This document shows positions 25,960-34,803 of a DNA stretch of 64,000 nt, piece after piece (the first letter of the stretch is position 1; every line of letters starts with the position of its first letter). The position numbers and the translations under genes were made by a program. A model generated the notes under the pieces. It did not search any database, was not told where the DNA came from, and saw nothing but the letters and a program-made list of their open reading frames with translations. Source of the DNA: Clostridiales bacterium (lineage in GTDB: Bacteria > Bacillota > Clostridia > Lachnospirales > WQUN01); NCBI GenBank assembly GCA_031287685.1, contig JAITSQ010000030.1, positions 1-64,000 on the forward strand, in the 5' to 3' direction.

Positions 25960-26190
25960 ATGAAAACCGTAAAAATTTCACTTAGTTCCGTCGATAACGT
26001 CAAGGAATTTGTTGGCGTAGTGTCCCGCTATAGCGGCGATTTCGACTTGGGCTCCAGCCGCTACAAGGTTGACGCGAAGTCAATAATGGGCATTTTCAGC
26101 CTTGACCTAAGCTCGCCGCTTACTCTTGAAATCCACAACGACGACGAGGCCGACGACGCGAAGGAGAAGCTTAAAGCCTTCATTTTATAA
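25960..26190 (+). CDS. HPr-like protein lacking the catalytic histidine
   Basis: A 76-aa protein with the HPr fold. The second half AKSIMGIFSLDLSSPLTLEI matches the HPr Ser46 region, with Ser41 in the place of the regulatory serine. At the position of His15 (consensus GLHARPA) the sequence is SSVDNVKEF, with no His anywhere near. It therefore cannot act as a PTS phosphocarrier. It could be a regulatory Crh-like protein phosphorylated only on serine, or a fold relative with another role. GGGGGAGGG precedes the ATG. It lies 35 bp before fabH on the same strand, so it may be the first gene of the fatty acid operon. Confidence 0.75.
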   Translation: MKTVKISLSSVDNVKEFVGVVSRYSGDFDLGSSRYKVDAKSIMGIFSLDLSSPLTLEIHNDDEADDAKEKLKAFIL

Positions 26191-26224
26191 AAAACAGAAC
26201 GGCTGCCCAAGGAGGCGTGCTATA

Positions 26225-27175
26225 TTGAAAATAATCGGAACGGGAAGCGCCCTGCCGGAAAAAACCGTCACGAACGACGACCTCGCGGCTTTTCTTGATA
26301 CATCCGACGAATGGATCCGCCCCCGCACGGGCATAAGAAGCCGCCGCGTCATTTCGCGCGAAAAACTTGACGCCCTGGCCGCCTCCGCCGCCCAGGCGGC
26401 CCTGGCGGACGCGGGGCTTGACGCTTCGGGCGTGGACTTTATCCTGTGTTCAAACGTCTGCGGGGAATATATGACCCCCGGCCTTTCCTGTATAATCCAG
26501 GGGCTTATCGGCGCGTCCTGCCCCTCTCTTGACATAAACGCCGCCTGCGCGGGCTTCGTCTACGCTCTCTACACGGCGAACGCCTTTATGGCCGCCTCCG
26601 GCTACGACCGGATTCTGATTGTCTGCGCGGAGGAAAACTCCCGCCTTGTGGACTGGGCGGACCGCTCGACCTGCGTTCTTTTCGGGGACGCGGCGGCGGC
26701 GGCGGTGGTGGAGCGGAGCGCCGGCAAGCCTTTTTTTCACCTGCGCACATCTTCAAACTTAGACTCGCTCTTCGCCCGGTACGCGCCCGGCAACAGCCCC
26801 TACGCCCCGGACCAGCCTCCGCGAGCCTTTCTTTCAATGCAGGGTTCGTTTGTTTTTAAGCAGGCCGTCAGCACTATGTGCGGCGATATACGCGCCGTGC
26901 TTGAAAAATCCGGCGTTTCCGAGGCGGAGGTGGACCTTTTCCTGCTTCATCAGGCCAATTACCGCATTATAAAAACAATAATCGACCGCATGGGCGCGCC
27001 AGAGGACCGGTTCCCGCATAATATCGGGAATTACGGCAACACCTCCTCCGCCTCCGTCCCTCTGCTGCTGGACGAGCTTAAACGCGCCGGGCGGATTAAC
27101 CGCGGCGATAAGGTCGTCTTTTCCGCGTTCGGCGCGGGGCTGACCTCCGCCGCCTGCTATATGGAATGGGAATGA
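26225..27175 (+). CDS. fabH: Beta-ketoacyl-ACP synthase III
   Basis: A 316-aa KAS III that condenses acetyl-CoA with malonyl-ACP to start fatty acid synthesis. The catalytic triad is seen: Cys108 in NAACAGFVYALY, His in LFLLHQANYRI and Asn in HNIGNYGNTSSAS. The start is a TTG at 26225, with GGAGG 9 bp upstream, giving the family N-terminus MKIIGTGSALPEKTVTND. A frame open further upstream only overlaps the HPr-like gene. It is the first enzyme gene of a fab-acc operon running to 36809. Confidence 0.95.
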   Translation: MKIIGTGSALPEKTVTNDDLAAFLDTSDEWIRPRTGIRSRRVISREKLDALAASAAQAALADAGLDASGVDFILCSNVCGEYMTPGLSCIIQGLIGASCPSLDINAACAGFVYALYTANAFMAASGYDRILIVCAEENSRLVDWADRSTCVLFGDAAAAAVVERSAGKPFFHLRTSSNLDSLFARYAPGNSPYAPDQPPRAFLSMQGSFVFKQAVSTMCGDIRAVLEKSGVSEAEVDLFLLHQANYRIIKTIIDRMGAPEDRFPHNIGNYGNTSSASVPLLLDELKRAGRINRGDKVVFSAFGAGLTSAACYMEWE

Positions 27176-27228
27176 GCGGTAAGGGCGGAGGAACCCGCGG
27201 CGGCGGGTTTCCAGCTCAAAGCGGTTAT

Positions 27229-27288
27229 TAAGAGAGGGCTTTCATTTGTCTAAACTTGCTTTAGACAAATGAAAACACCTGGCAACGA
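27229..27288. repeat. Palindromic repeat, one unit
   Basis: One unit between fabH and acpP: AGAGAGGGCTTTC, stem TTCATTTGTCTAAA/TTTAGACAAATGAA, then AACACCTGGCAA. It is the same stem type as at 34744, 52437 and 53330. Confidence 0.85.
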
Positions 27289-27332
27289 AAAATTAAACGC
27301 GCGAAAACACACAATTTGCGGGAGGAATCCTT

Positions 27333-27563
27333 ATGGCACAGACACTTGACAAAGTAATTTCAACCCTGGCGGCTCACCTTGGCAAAGACGCCTCCTCCAT
27401 CTCGCCCGAAGCCTCTTTTGAGGAACTCGGGCTTGATTCCCTCGACACCACCGAAATCATAATGGAGCTTGAGGAGTTTTTCGAGATAACGATAAACGCG
27501 GACGAGGGGCTTAAAAACGTGACCGATTTGGTCAAACTTATCGACAAGGAAAAGGGCAATTAA
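27333..27563 (+). CDS. acpP: Acyl carrier protein
   Basis: A 76-aa acidic ACP. The phosphopantetheine serine is Ser36 in ELGLDSLDTTEIIMELEEFF, and the four-helix length is normal. Acyl chains are built on its prosthetic group by the Fab enzymes encoded around it. The ATG follows GGGAGGA. Its stop codon lies one base from the fabK start. Confidence 0.95.
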   Translation: MAQTLDKVISTLAAHLGKDASSISPEASFEELGLDSLDTTEIIMELEEFFEITINADEGLKNVTDLVKLIDKEKGN

Positions 27564-27564
27564 A

Positions 27565-28515
27565 ATGATACAATCACCAATATGCGAAATATTCGGAATT
27601 AAATACCCCATATTTCAGGGGGGAATGGCTTGGATTTCAGACGCGCGTCTGGCCTCCGCCGTGTCTCTCGGCGGAGGCGCGGGCCTGATTTCCGCTATGA
27701 ACGCCGGCGCCGACTATGTGCGCGGGGAAATCCGCAAATGCAGAGAGTCCGTGGGAAGCCTTATTTTCGGCGTGAACATTATGCTGATGAGTCCTTTCGC
27801 GGACGATATAGCCCAGCTCGTCGTCGACGAAAAGGTGCCGCTGGTCACCACCGGGGCGGGCCTGCCGTCAAAATATATGCCGGCCTGGACAGCGGCGGGG
27901 ATTAAGACGGCCCCGGTCGTGCCGTCCGTGGCGGTGGCCAAGAAAGCGGCTAAGCTGGGCGCTTCCGCCATAATCGCCGAAGGCGGGGAAAGCGGCGGGC
28001 ACGTCGGGGACCTCACGACAATGGCGCTCGTGCCGCAGGTGGCGGACGCGGTGGATATTCCCGTCCTGGCGGCGGGGGGCGTGGCCGACGGGCGCGGCGT
28101 GGCCGCGGCCTTTATGCTCGGCGCGCGCGGCGTGCAGTGCGGCACGCGCTTCCTGACCGCGACGGAATGTAACGTTCACCGTAATTATAAGGATAAAATT
28201 CTGGCGGCCAAGGACATCGACACTATAGTCACGGGCAAGAGCCTGGGCCACCCGGTGCGGTCGCTGAAAAACGCCTTTTCGCGCCGCTTTTTTGAAATGG
28301 AATACGACAATACCCTCAGCAAGGAAGCTATCGAGGCGTTCGGCGCGGGTTCGCTCCGCAAGGCCGCCGTGGAGGGCGACGTGACCGACGGCAGCGTTAT
28401 GGCCGGGCAAATCGCGGCGCTCGTAAAAGACGAAGCCCCCGCCGCCGAGATTATAAGCCGGATTTTCAGCGAGGCCGAAAATATTTTAAGGGGCGCGTCC
28501 GAATGGATAAAATAG
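27565..28515 (+). CDS. fabK: Enoyl-ACP reductase II (FMN-dependent)
   Basis: A 316-aa FabK, the flavin-dependent enoyl-ACP reductase used by many Clostridia and streptococci in place of FabI. The barrel starts FGIKYPIFQGGMAWISD, with FMN-phosphate motifs IAEGGESGGHVGD, VLAAGGVADGRGVAAA and LGARGVQCGTRF. It carries out the last reduction of each elongation cycle. Nitronate monooxygenases share the fold, but the fab context settles the assignment. It overlaps fabD by 13 bp. Confidence 0.93.
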   Translation: MIQSPICEIFGIKYPIFQGGMAWISDARLASAVSLGGGAGLISAMNAGADYVRGEIRKCRESVGSLIFGVNIMLMSPFADDIAQLVVDEKVPLVTTGAGLPSKYMPAWTAAGIKTAPVVPSVAVAKKAAKLGASAIIAEGGESGGHVGDLTTMALVPQVADAVDIPVLAAGGVADGRGVAAAFMLGARGVQCGTRFLTATECNVHRNYKDKILAAKDIDTIVTGKSLGHPVRSLKNAFSRRFFEMEYDNTLSKEAIEAFGAGSLRKAAVEGDVTDGSVMAGQIAALVKDEAPAAEIISRIFSEAENILRGASEWIK

Positions 28516-29426
28516 CGTTTTTGTTCGCCGGGCAAGGCTCGCAGTACCCGGGTATGGGCAAGGATTTATACGAGGGCAGCCGCGCCGCGCGCGCAGTTTT
28601 TGATTTAGCGGAGCGGCTCCGCCCGGGTACTGCCGATATGTGCTTCTCCGGCTCCGCGGAGGAGCTTTCCCGGACTATAAACACGCAGCCCTGCCTTTTT
28701 ACCGTAAACCTGGCTTGCGCGGCCGCCCTGCTTGAAAAGCGGCCGGACGCCGGGCCGTCGGCCGTCGCTGGCTTTTCTCTCGGGGAAATGTCCGGGGCGG
28801 CGTTCTGCGGTATGCTTCCTTATGAAACGGCGTTTGAGGCCGTCCGCAAACGCGCGGAGTTTATGGACGAATCCGCCGGGGAGTCGGACGGCGCTATGGC
28901 CGCCGTACTGAAGCTCTCCGACGAGCAAACGCGGGATATCTGCGCCGCTTTCCGCGAGCTTTATCCCGTAAATTACAACTGCCCGGGGCAGGTCGTGGTG
29001 GCCGGCCGAAGGGAGACCATAGACGGCGCGCCTTTTAGGGAAGCCGTCGCCGCCGCCGGGGGCCGGCTTATAAAGCTCAAGGTCAGCGGCGCTTTTCACT
29101 CTCCGTTTATGGAGGGCGCGTCGGCCAAATTCCGCCGCTATCTTTCCGGGTTAATCTTCGGCTGCCCGAAATATCCGCTTTATTCCAACGCCACGGCGGA
29201 GCCGTACGGCGGGACAAGCCCGGACGATTTGCTTTCCGCCCAGGTGAAAAACCCCGTCCTCTGGAGCCAGACCCTTGAAAATATGAAAAGCGCGGGAATC
29301 TCCGCGTTTATAGAGCTTGGCGCGGGCAAGACCCTCTCCGGGTTAGCGTCAAAAATCGCCCCGGAGGCGAAAATTCTCCGGGTAGAGAATATTGACACCC
29401 TGAACGAAACCTCCGGCAAATTATAA
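28503..29426 (+). CDS. fabD: Malonyl-CoA:ACP transacylase
   Basis: A 307-aa FabD that loads malonate onto ACP. The N-terminus FLFAGQGSQYPGMGKDLYE and the nucleophile elbow GFSLGEMSG (Ser) are diagnostic, with a later Arg/His pair in MDESAGESDGAMAAV and AFHSPFM. Its start lies inside the end of fabK, which indicates coupled translation. Confidence 0.94.
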   Translation: MDKIAFLFAGQGSQYPGMGKDLYEGSRAARAVFDLAERLRPGTADMCFSGSAEELSRTINTQPCLFTVNLACAAALLEKRPDAGPSAVAGFSLGEMSGAAFCGMLPYETAFEAVRKRAEFMDESAGESDGAMAAVLKLSDEQTRDICAAFRELYPVNYNCPGQVVVAGRRETIDGAPFREAVAAAGGRLIKLKVSGAFHSPFMEGASAKFRRYLSGLIFGCPKYPLYSNATAEPYGGTSPDDLLSAQVKNPVLWSQTLENMKSAGISAFIELGAGKTLSGLASKIAPEAKILRVENIDTLNETSGKL

Positions 29427-29444
29427 AAAATCGAGGTGCTTTTT

Positions 29445-30173
29445 ATGGTAGCTCTTATAACCGGCGCTTCGCGCGGAATCGGGCGCGGCTGCGCTCTTGA
29501 GTTCGCCAAGCGCGGTTACGACATAGCCCTTGTTTACGCCGGCAACCACAACGCCGCGCAAGCCACGCAGCAAGCCGTTTCGGCGCTTGGCGTGCGCACC
29601 TTCTGCTGCGCTTGCGACGTTTCCGATTTCGAGGGCGTGGGCGCGCTCACGGCGCGGGTTCTCGAGGAGCTTGGCCCTATCCGCGTGCTTGTCAACAACG
29701 CCGGCGTGACCGCCGACAATCTCCTGCTCAAAATGAGCGAAACGGACTTTGACCGCGTGCTTGATATAAACCTTAAGGGCGCGTTCAACTTTATAAAACA
29801 TTCCTACTCTCATTTTATGAAACAAAGGGACGGCCGGATTATAAACATCTCCTCCGTAATAGGGCAGATGGGCAACCCCGGTCAGGCCAACTACGCCGCC
29901 AGCAAGGCCGGGCTTATCGGCCTGACCAAATCCGTGGCGCGGGAGCTGGCCAGCCGCGGCGTCACCTGCAACGCCATAGCCCCCGGATATATTGAGACGG
30001 ATATGACTACGACGATGACCGGGCAGGCGCGGGAGGCTATGACCTCCGCGATACCTATGAAGCGCGTGGGCACCGTGTCGGACGTGGCCTCCGCGGCCGC
30101 GTTCCTTGCTTCCGCGGAGGCCGGGTATATCACCGGCCAGGTCCTTTCGGTAAACGGCGGGCTGTATATGTAA
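29445..30173 (+). CDS. fabG: 3-oxoacyl-ACP reductase
   Basis: A 242-aa short-chain dehydrogenase/reductase that reduces beta-ketoacyl-ACP with NADPH. It has the cofactor loop TGASRGIGRG, NNAGVTADN, the catalytic Ser (NISSVIGQMG) and YAASKAG with Tyr and Lys, ending ITGQVLSVNGGLYM. I chose the ATG at 29445 with GAGGTG upstream over a GTG three codons earlier. Confidence 0.94.
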   Translation: MVALITGASRGIGRGCALEFAKRGYDIALVYAGNHNAAQATQQAVSALGVRTFCCACDVSDFEGVGALTARVLEELGPIRVLVNNAGVTADNLLLKMSETDFDRVLDINLKGAFNFIKHSYSHFMKQRDGRIINISSVIGQMGNPGQANYAASKAGLIGLTKSVARELASRGVTCNAIAPGYIETDMTTTMTGQAREAMTSAIPMKRVGTVSDVASAAAFLASAEAGYITGQVLSVNGGLYM

Positions 30174-30230
30174 AAGCTTAGGCTTAAGCTTAGCGAAAGT
30201 TTTCACTTCTTTAGAAGAAGGAGAATCATT

Positions 30231-31466
30231 ATGAGCAAAAGAGTCGTTGTTACGGGTTTGGGCGTTGTATCCCCGGTCGGCAAAACGCCCGGCGAGTTTT
30301 ATAAAAACCTGACCTCCGGAGTCTGCGGCATAGGGCCTATAACGCGGTTTGACGCGTCCGGTTTCAAGGTTAGCCTGGCCGCCGAGGTCAAGGATTTTTC
30401 CCCGGAATTTTACGGTATATCGCATAAAGACGCTTCACATATGGACCTTTTCACGCAGTTCGCCGTGGCCGCCGCGCGAGACGCGGTTGAGGACAGCGGC
30501 ATCGCGGGAACAATCGACCCCGAGCGTTTCGGAGTGTACGTCGGCTCCGGAATCGGCGGTATGAATACTTTCACAGCGGAATCCCGCAAACTTTTTGAGC
30601 GCGGGCCGGACAGGGTCTCGCCGTTTTTTATACCTATGCTCATCTCAAACATAGCCGCGGGGCAGATTTCGATACGTTTCAACGCGCAAGGCCCCTCGCT
30701 TCCCGTGGCCACCGCCTGCGCCACCTCGACCAATTCTATCGGGGAGGCTTTCCGCGCGGTGTCCGCGGGCTGGGCCGACGCTATTATCGCCGGAGGGACG
30801 GAGGCCGCTATCGAGCCGCTCGGCATAGCCGGCTTTATAAACTGCAAGGCGCTCTCCCTCGCGACTGACCCGAAGCGCGCCTCCATCCCCTTTGACAAAG
30901 AGCGGAACGGCTTCATAATGGGCGAGGGCGCGGGCATAGTCGTCCTGGAGGAATACGAGCGCGCCAAGGCGCGCGGCGCGAAAATCTACGCCGAGGCCGT
31001 GGGCTACGGCAACACTCTCGACGCTTATCACGTGACCCATCCGCGCCCGGACGCGGCTCCGTCCTCCCGCGCTATAAAACAAGCGGCGGAGCAAGCGGGG
31101 ATTCTGCCCGGCGAGCGGGTTTACTTCAACGCCCACGGCACCTCCACCCCGGTAAACGACACGACGGAGACCAAGGCCATCAAAACGGCTCTGGGGGAGG
31201 AACGCGCGCGGACGCTCAAAATCAGCTCCACGAAGTCTATGACGGGGCATATGCTCGGCGCGGCCGGCGCGATAGAGGCCATCGCCTCAATCCTGACCCT
31301 GCGGGAGGGGGTTGTGCCGCCGACAATAGGGTACGCCGTCCCCGATCCGGAGTGCGACCTTGACTATACCGTGAACGAAGCCGCGCGGTTCGACCCGGCG
31401 CTGGCGATTTCCGTGTCGCTGGGGTTCGGCGGGCACAACGCGTGTCTGGCTTTCCGTAAGGTATGA
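30231..31466 (+). CDS. fabF: Beta-ketoacyl-ACP synthase II
   Basis: A 411-aa elongating condensing enzyme. The Cys-His-His triad is present: ATACATSTNSIGEA (Cys), FNAHGTSTPVNDTTE (His) and SMTGHMLGAAGAIEA (His). GFGGHNACLAFRK closes the fold. AGAAGGAGAATC precedes the ATG. It elongates acyl-ACP with malonyl-ACP and is encoded between fabG and accB. Confidence 0.95.
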   Translation: MSKRVVVTGLGVVSPVGKTPGEFYKNLTSGVCGIGPITRFDASGFKVSLAAEVKDFSPEFYGISHKDASHMDLFTQFAVAAARDAVEDSGIAGTIDPERFGVYVGSGIGGMNTFTAESRKLFERGPDRVSPFFIPMLISNIAAGQISIRFNAQGPSLPVATACATSTNSIGEAFRAVSAGWADAIIAGGTEAAIEPLGIAGFINCKALSLATDPKRASIPFDKERNGFIMGEGAGIVVLEEYERAKARGAKIYAEAVGYGNTLDAYHVTHPRPDAAPSSRAIKQAAEQAGILPGERVYFNAHGTSTPVNDTTETKAIKTALGEERARTLKISSTKSMTGHMLGAAGAIEAIASILTLREGVVPPTIGYAVPDPECDLDYTVNEAARFDPALAISVSLGFGGHNACLAFRKV

Positions 31467-31495
31467 CGAAATCTACTTAATAAAGGGGAATCCGT

Positions 31496-31975
31496 ATGAA
31501 TATCGAAGAAGTCGGCGCGCTTATAAAAATGATGAACGAATCCGATTTGAAAAGCCTTGAGGTGACTGAGGGCAACCTTTCCGTGCGGCTTGTGCGGGAC
31601 GGCGGCGGCGGCTTTTATCAAGCCCAAGCTCAAGCCCCAGCCGAGCGGGCCGCCGAATCCTCGTCGGTTCCCCTGCCCGTTATAAACCCGCTTTACCTTC
31701 CGGCGGAGGGCGCGGGCCAGGCGGCGGAGCCGGCCGAATCCGGAAACGTCATAAAATCCCCTATGGTGGGCGTTTTTTATCGCGCCGCCGCGCCGGACGC
31801 GCCGCCTTATGTCCAAACCGGGCAGTCCGTCGCCGTCGGCGACGTTTTATGCGTAATCGAGGCTATGAAGCTGATGAACGAAATAACCGCCGAAACAAGC
31901 GGCCAAATTGCCGAAATCTTAGTCAAAGACGGCGACGTGGTGGAATACGGCCAACCGCTTTTCAGGTTAGCTTAA
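31496..31975 (+). CDS. accB: Acetyl-CoA carboxylase biotin carboxyl carrier protein
   Basis: A 159-aa BCCP. Lys125 in VIEAMKLMNEI is the biotinylation site, and the C-terminal barrel starts at VIKSPMVGVFYRAAAP. An Ala/Gln/Pro-rich linker (about residues 41-75) joins it to the N-terminal helix, as is usual. It carries CO2 from the AccC active site to the AccAD transferase. Confidence 0.95.
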   Translation: MNIEEVGALIKMMNESDLKSLEVTEGNLSVRLVRDGGGGFYQAQAQAPAERAAESSSVPLPVINPLYLPAEGAGQAAEPAESGNVIKSPMVGVFYRAAAPDAPPYVQTGQSVAVGDVLCVIEAMKLMNEITAETSGQIAEILVKDGDVVEYGQPLFRLA

Positions 31976-31990
31976 CGGGGCGGGGCGCGT

Positions 31991-32407
31991 ATGGATAAAG
32001 ACGAAATCAAGAAAATCCTGCCGCACAGGGAGCCTATGCTCCTTGTCGACCGCGCGGAAATATCGCCGGACGGCAAAACCTGCGTCGGCGAAGTTACAAT
32101 CACGGGGGAGGAATGGTTTCTTCAGGGGCATTTCCCCGACAACCCCGTCGTGCCGGGCGTAATCCAGTGCGAGATGATGGCGCAGGCCTGCTGCGTCCTG
32201 CTGAAGGACGAGCTGGCGGCGGGCAAAACCCCGTATTTTACCGGCATGGACAAAATAAAATTCCGGAAAATGGTCAAACCCGGAGACACCCTCGTGACCG
32301 AAGCGGCCCTAACAAAGGCCCGTCCGCCGTTTTATTTCGCGTCCGTCAGGGCGTCCGTGGGCGACGAAACCGCCGCGCAAGGTGAATTATCGTTTGTTAT
32401 AAAATAA
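31991..32407 (+). CDS. fabZ: 3-hydroxyacyl-ACP dehydratase
   Basis: A 138-aa hot-dog-fold dehydratase. The catalytic His is in LQGHFPDNPVVPGVIQCEMMAQ (split as LQGHFPDNPVVPGV and IQCEMMAQ, where Glu also acts). The opening KKILPHREPMLLVDR is typical. It makes trans-2-enoyl-ACP for FabK. It lies 15 bp after accB. Confidence 0.94.
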   Translation: MDKDEIKKILPHREPMLLVDRAEISPDGKTCVGEVTITGEEWFLQGHFPDNPVVPGVIQCEMMAQACCVLLKDELAAGKTPYFTGMDKIKFRKMVKPGDTLVTEAALTKARPPFYFASVRASVGDETAAQGELSFVIK

Positions 32408-32429
32408 ATTTATCTGACAAGGAGCGCGT

Positions 32430-33791
32430 ATGTTCTCCAAAATCCTTATCGCCAACCGGGGAGAAATAGCCGTGCGGATAATCCGCGCGTGCAAAGAAAT
32501 GGGCATATCAACCGTGGCCGTTTATTCGGAGGCCGACGCGGACGCTCTCCACGTCAGCCTGGCGGACGAGAGCTTCTGCATAGGCCCCGCCGCCGCCGCC
32601 AAAAGCTACCTTAACGGCCGCGCCGTCGTCACCGCCGCTCTCCTTTCGGGGAGCGAAGCCATACACCCCGGCTACGGCCTTCTTTCGGAGGACGCGGCCT
32701 TCGCGGAGCTGTGCGTCGAAAACGGGATTGAGTTTATCGGGCCTTCCCCCGCCACAATCCGCGTTATGGGCGATAAAAACGAAGCCCGCGCCGCTATGCG
32801 CAAGGCCGACGTGCCGGTAATCCCCGGCTCGCCGATTGTCGAAACCGCCGGGGAGGCCCTGGAACACGCGCGAAAAATAGGCTATCCCCTTCTGCTCAAG
32901 GCGCGCAGCGGCGGCGGCGGCAAGGGCATCCGCCGGATAGACTCTGACGACGAGCTTTCGCGCAATTTCGCGCTCGTTTCCGCCGAAGCCAAAAATAATT
33001 TCGGCGACGGCGTTCTTTATATGGAAAAATTTCTTTTTCCCGTCAAACATATTGAAATGCAGCTTATAGCCGACGCGCACGGCGCCGTCGTCTGCCTCGG
33101 CGAACGGGAGTGCTCCGTTCAGCGCAAAAACCAGAAAATGATTGAAGAATCCCCTTCCGTCCAGATTTCCGACAAAACCCGCCAGAAAATGACGGCCATC
33201 TGTCAAAAAGCGGCCAAGGCCTGCAAATATCTGGGCCTCGGCACGATTGAGTTTCTGCTCGACAAGGACGGCAATTTCTATTTTATGGAAATGAACACCC
33301 GCCTGCAGGTGGAGCACCCCGTTACGGAGTTCGTGACCGGAGTTGATTTAGTAAAATGGCAGATTCGCGTCGCGGCGGGGCTGCCGCTCGGTTTTTCCCA
33401 AAAGGACGCGCGCCTCTCCGGGCACTCCATAGAGTGCCGCGTGAACGCGGAGGACCCGGAAAACGGCTTTCGCCCCAGCTGCGGGAAAATCTCGTTTTTA
33501 CATATCCCCGGCGCGCCGGGGGTTCGGTTTGACTCCGCCATGTACTGCGGGTATTCCGTCCCTCCGTTCTATGATTCTATGGTGGGCAAACTCATAGTCC
33601 ACGCCGAAAACCGCGAGTCCGCCCTGCGAAAGATGAACGCCGCCCTGTGCGAACTGGCGATTGAGGGAATCACCACGAACGTTCATTGCCAGCTGGCGCT
33701 GCTCAACGAAAAGGCTTTTGTCGACGGCAGCTACACGACGGATTTTGTGGAAAACGCGCTTAAGAAAGACAAAACGAAAAAGGGTGATTAG
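32430..33791 (+). CDS. accC: Acetyl-CoA carboxylase, biotin carboxylase subunit
   Basis: A 453-aa biotin carboxylase with an ATP-grasp fold. It has the glycine-rich loop ARSGGGGKGIRR, ECSVQRKNQKMIEESPS, and EMNTRLQVEHPVTEFVTG with metal-binding and catalytic residues. It carboxylates the biotin of AccB using ATP and bicarbonate. The next gene, an unrelated membrane protein, starts immediately after the stop. Confidence 0.96.
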   Translation: MFSKILIANRGEIAVRIIRACKEMGISTVAVYSEADADALHVSLADESFCIGPAAAAKSYLNGRAVVTAALLSGSEAIHPGYGLLSEDAAFAELCVENGIEFIGPSPATIRVMGDKNEARAAMRKADVPVIPGSPIVETAGEALEHARKIGYPLLLKARSGGGGKGIRRIDSDDELSRNFALVSAEAKNNFGDGVLYMEKFLFPVKHIEMQLIADAHGAVVCLGERECSVQRKNQKMIEESPSVQISDKTRQKMTAICQKAAKACKYLGLGTIEFLLDKDGNFYFMEMNTRLQVEHPVTEFVTGVDLVKWQIRVAAGLPLGFSQKDARLSGHSIECRVNAEDPENGFRPSCGKISFLHIPGAPGVRFDSAMYCGYSVPPFYDSMVGKLIVHAENRESALRKMNAALCELAIEGITTNVHCQLALLNEKAFVDGSYTTDFVENALKKDKTKKGD

Positions 33792-34499
33792 ATGTTTGAT
33801 ATAGCCATAATCGCCGGGATTTTGGCGGCGCTGGCCTTCCTTGTTGTTTTCATATCGCTTTGCGCCGGGGGCCTGGCGTTTCTTTTGAAAAACGACAAAA
33901 TGAAAGTCAAGTGGAAAAAGGTTCGGTTAGTATCATTTATTCTGTTCTGCGTATTTCTCATAGGAGATATTGTGTTTATACGGCTCAACGCGAAAAAGGT
34001 CGTCGAGGGCGCGATAGACGCCACGGCCTACGTCGGCGGGGAGCTGTTCGGCCGGGGCGTTTCGCGCGGTTTTCAGAGTTTTGAGCGAAACTGGGACAAA
34101 GGGCGGCTTGAACAGCTCGAAAACCTGTCGGTGCAATCTTTCACCGTAAACAAACCCGGCGCGGCGGGTTCGCTTGACCAGAACGACGAGGCCCGCCTCA
34201 CGAAAGACTCTGATAAGCTCACTTACACGATTGAAATAGTTTTTGAAAACGACTCCCCCGCGGAGGAAAAGCTCTATTTTAACGATTTAGTCGGCAACCA
34301 GTACCTGACGGCGTGCGATAAGGACGACAACGCCTACGCCCTCTCCCTCAGCGACAGCGACTCGCACAAGATTCCCTTCGGGCGGAGCAAATTCGTTTTC
34401 TACGCGCTCGTTCCGAAGGACGCGGAAATCGACCACCTGCGGTATATAAAACAGAAAATATACGCGGATCAAGGCCAAGCTCAGGACCAAGACCAGTAG
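33792..34499 (+). CDS. Unknown protein with two N-terminal membrane helices
   Basis: A 235-aa protein placed between accC and accD. Residues about 4-32 and 46-64 are membrane helices separated by a basic loop (KNDKMKVKWKKVR). The remainder is a soluble domain with a beta-rich part (DKLTYTIEIVFENDSPAEEKLYFNDLVGNQYL, given here as two adjoining pieces: DKLTYTIEIVFEND and SPAEEKLYFNDLVGNQYL) resembling Ig-like extracellular domains of Firmicutes lipoproteins. It ends in a Gln/Asp-rich tail. The ATG touches the accC stop, so it is coupled to the operon. I cannot name the family. An outward-facing domain joined to the acetyl-CoA carboxylase genes is unusual. Confidence 0.7.
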   Translation: MFDIAIIAGILAALAFLVVFISLCAGGLAFLLKNDKMKVKWKKVRLVSFILFCVFLIGDIVFIRLNAKKVVEGAIDATAYVGGELFGRGVSRGFQSFERNWDKGRLEQLENLSVQSFTVNKPGAAGSLDQNDEARLTKDSDKLTYTIEIVFENDSPAEEKLYFNDLVGNQYLTACDKDDNAYALSLSDSDSHKIPFGRSKFVFYALVPKDAEIDHLRYIKQKIYADQGQAQDQDQ

Positions 34500-34511
34500 G
34501 AGGCGCGGCGT

Positions 34512-34691
34512 ATGGAGCTTGCCGATGCTTTGTTTGCAGTTTTTCTGACGACGTTTTTGCCGTTTTTATACAGCGCCTGCCTGGCTGCCGTCGGCATAAG
34601 CGGGCTTATAATCAGACGCTGCCGGCCCTCGCCGTTGTTTTGGAGCGCCTGCCCGCTGGCGCAAAGCGTTCTGCAGTTACCCGCGGCGTAA
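34512..34691 (+). CDS. Small 59-aa hydrophobic protein
   Basis: The frame reads MELADALFAVFLTTFLPFLY, then SACLAAVGISGLIIRRC and ends VLQLPAA. It contains one or two membrane helices. AGGAGGCG lies 7 bp before the ATG, which makes translation likely. It is 12 bp after the previous gene. The stop overlaps another ATG (TAATG) opening a 29-codon frame that runs into the palindromic repeat at 34744. Together with the broken ORF that follows it may be the first piece of one decayed membrane protein. Family unknown. Confidence 0.5.
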   Translation: MELADALFAVFLTTFLPFLYSACLAAVGISGLIIRRCRPSPLFWSACPLAQSVLQLPAA

Positions 34692-34743
34692 TGCTGGTGA
34701 AACTGTGGAAATTTCCGGAAATTTTGACAACTACATTATTCAT

Positions 34744-34803
34744 CAAGAAGGGGGCTTTCATTTGTCTAAGCTTGCTTTAGGCAAATGAAAACACCGAGCA
34801 AGT
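34744..34803. repeat. Palindromic repeat, one unit
   Basis: AAGAAGGGGGCTTTC, stem TTCATTTGTCTAAG/TTTAGGCAAATGAA, then AACACCGAGCAAG. It lies between pieces of an apparently interrupted membrane protein gene. A partial unit (GGATTGGCTGAAC / TTTTAGGCAATCC, then CACCGAGCAA) follows at 34923-34964. Confidence 0.8.

Noticed and set aside
25677-25960. SAM or other riboswitch before the nitrogenase-like operon
   Set aside because: The leader is short (about 75 nt) and AT-rich, with no recognisable conserved riboswitch core or terminator.
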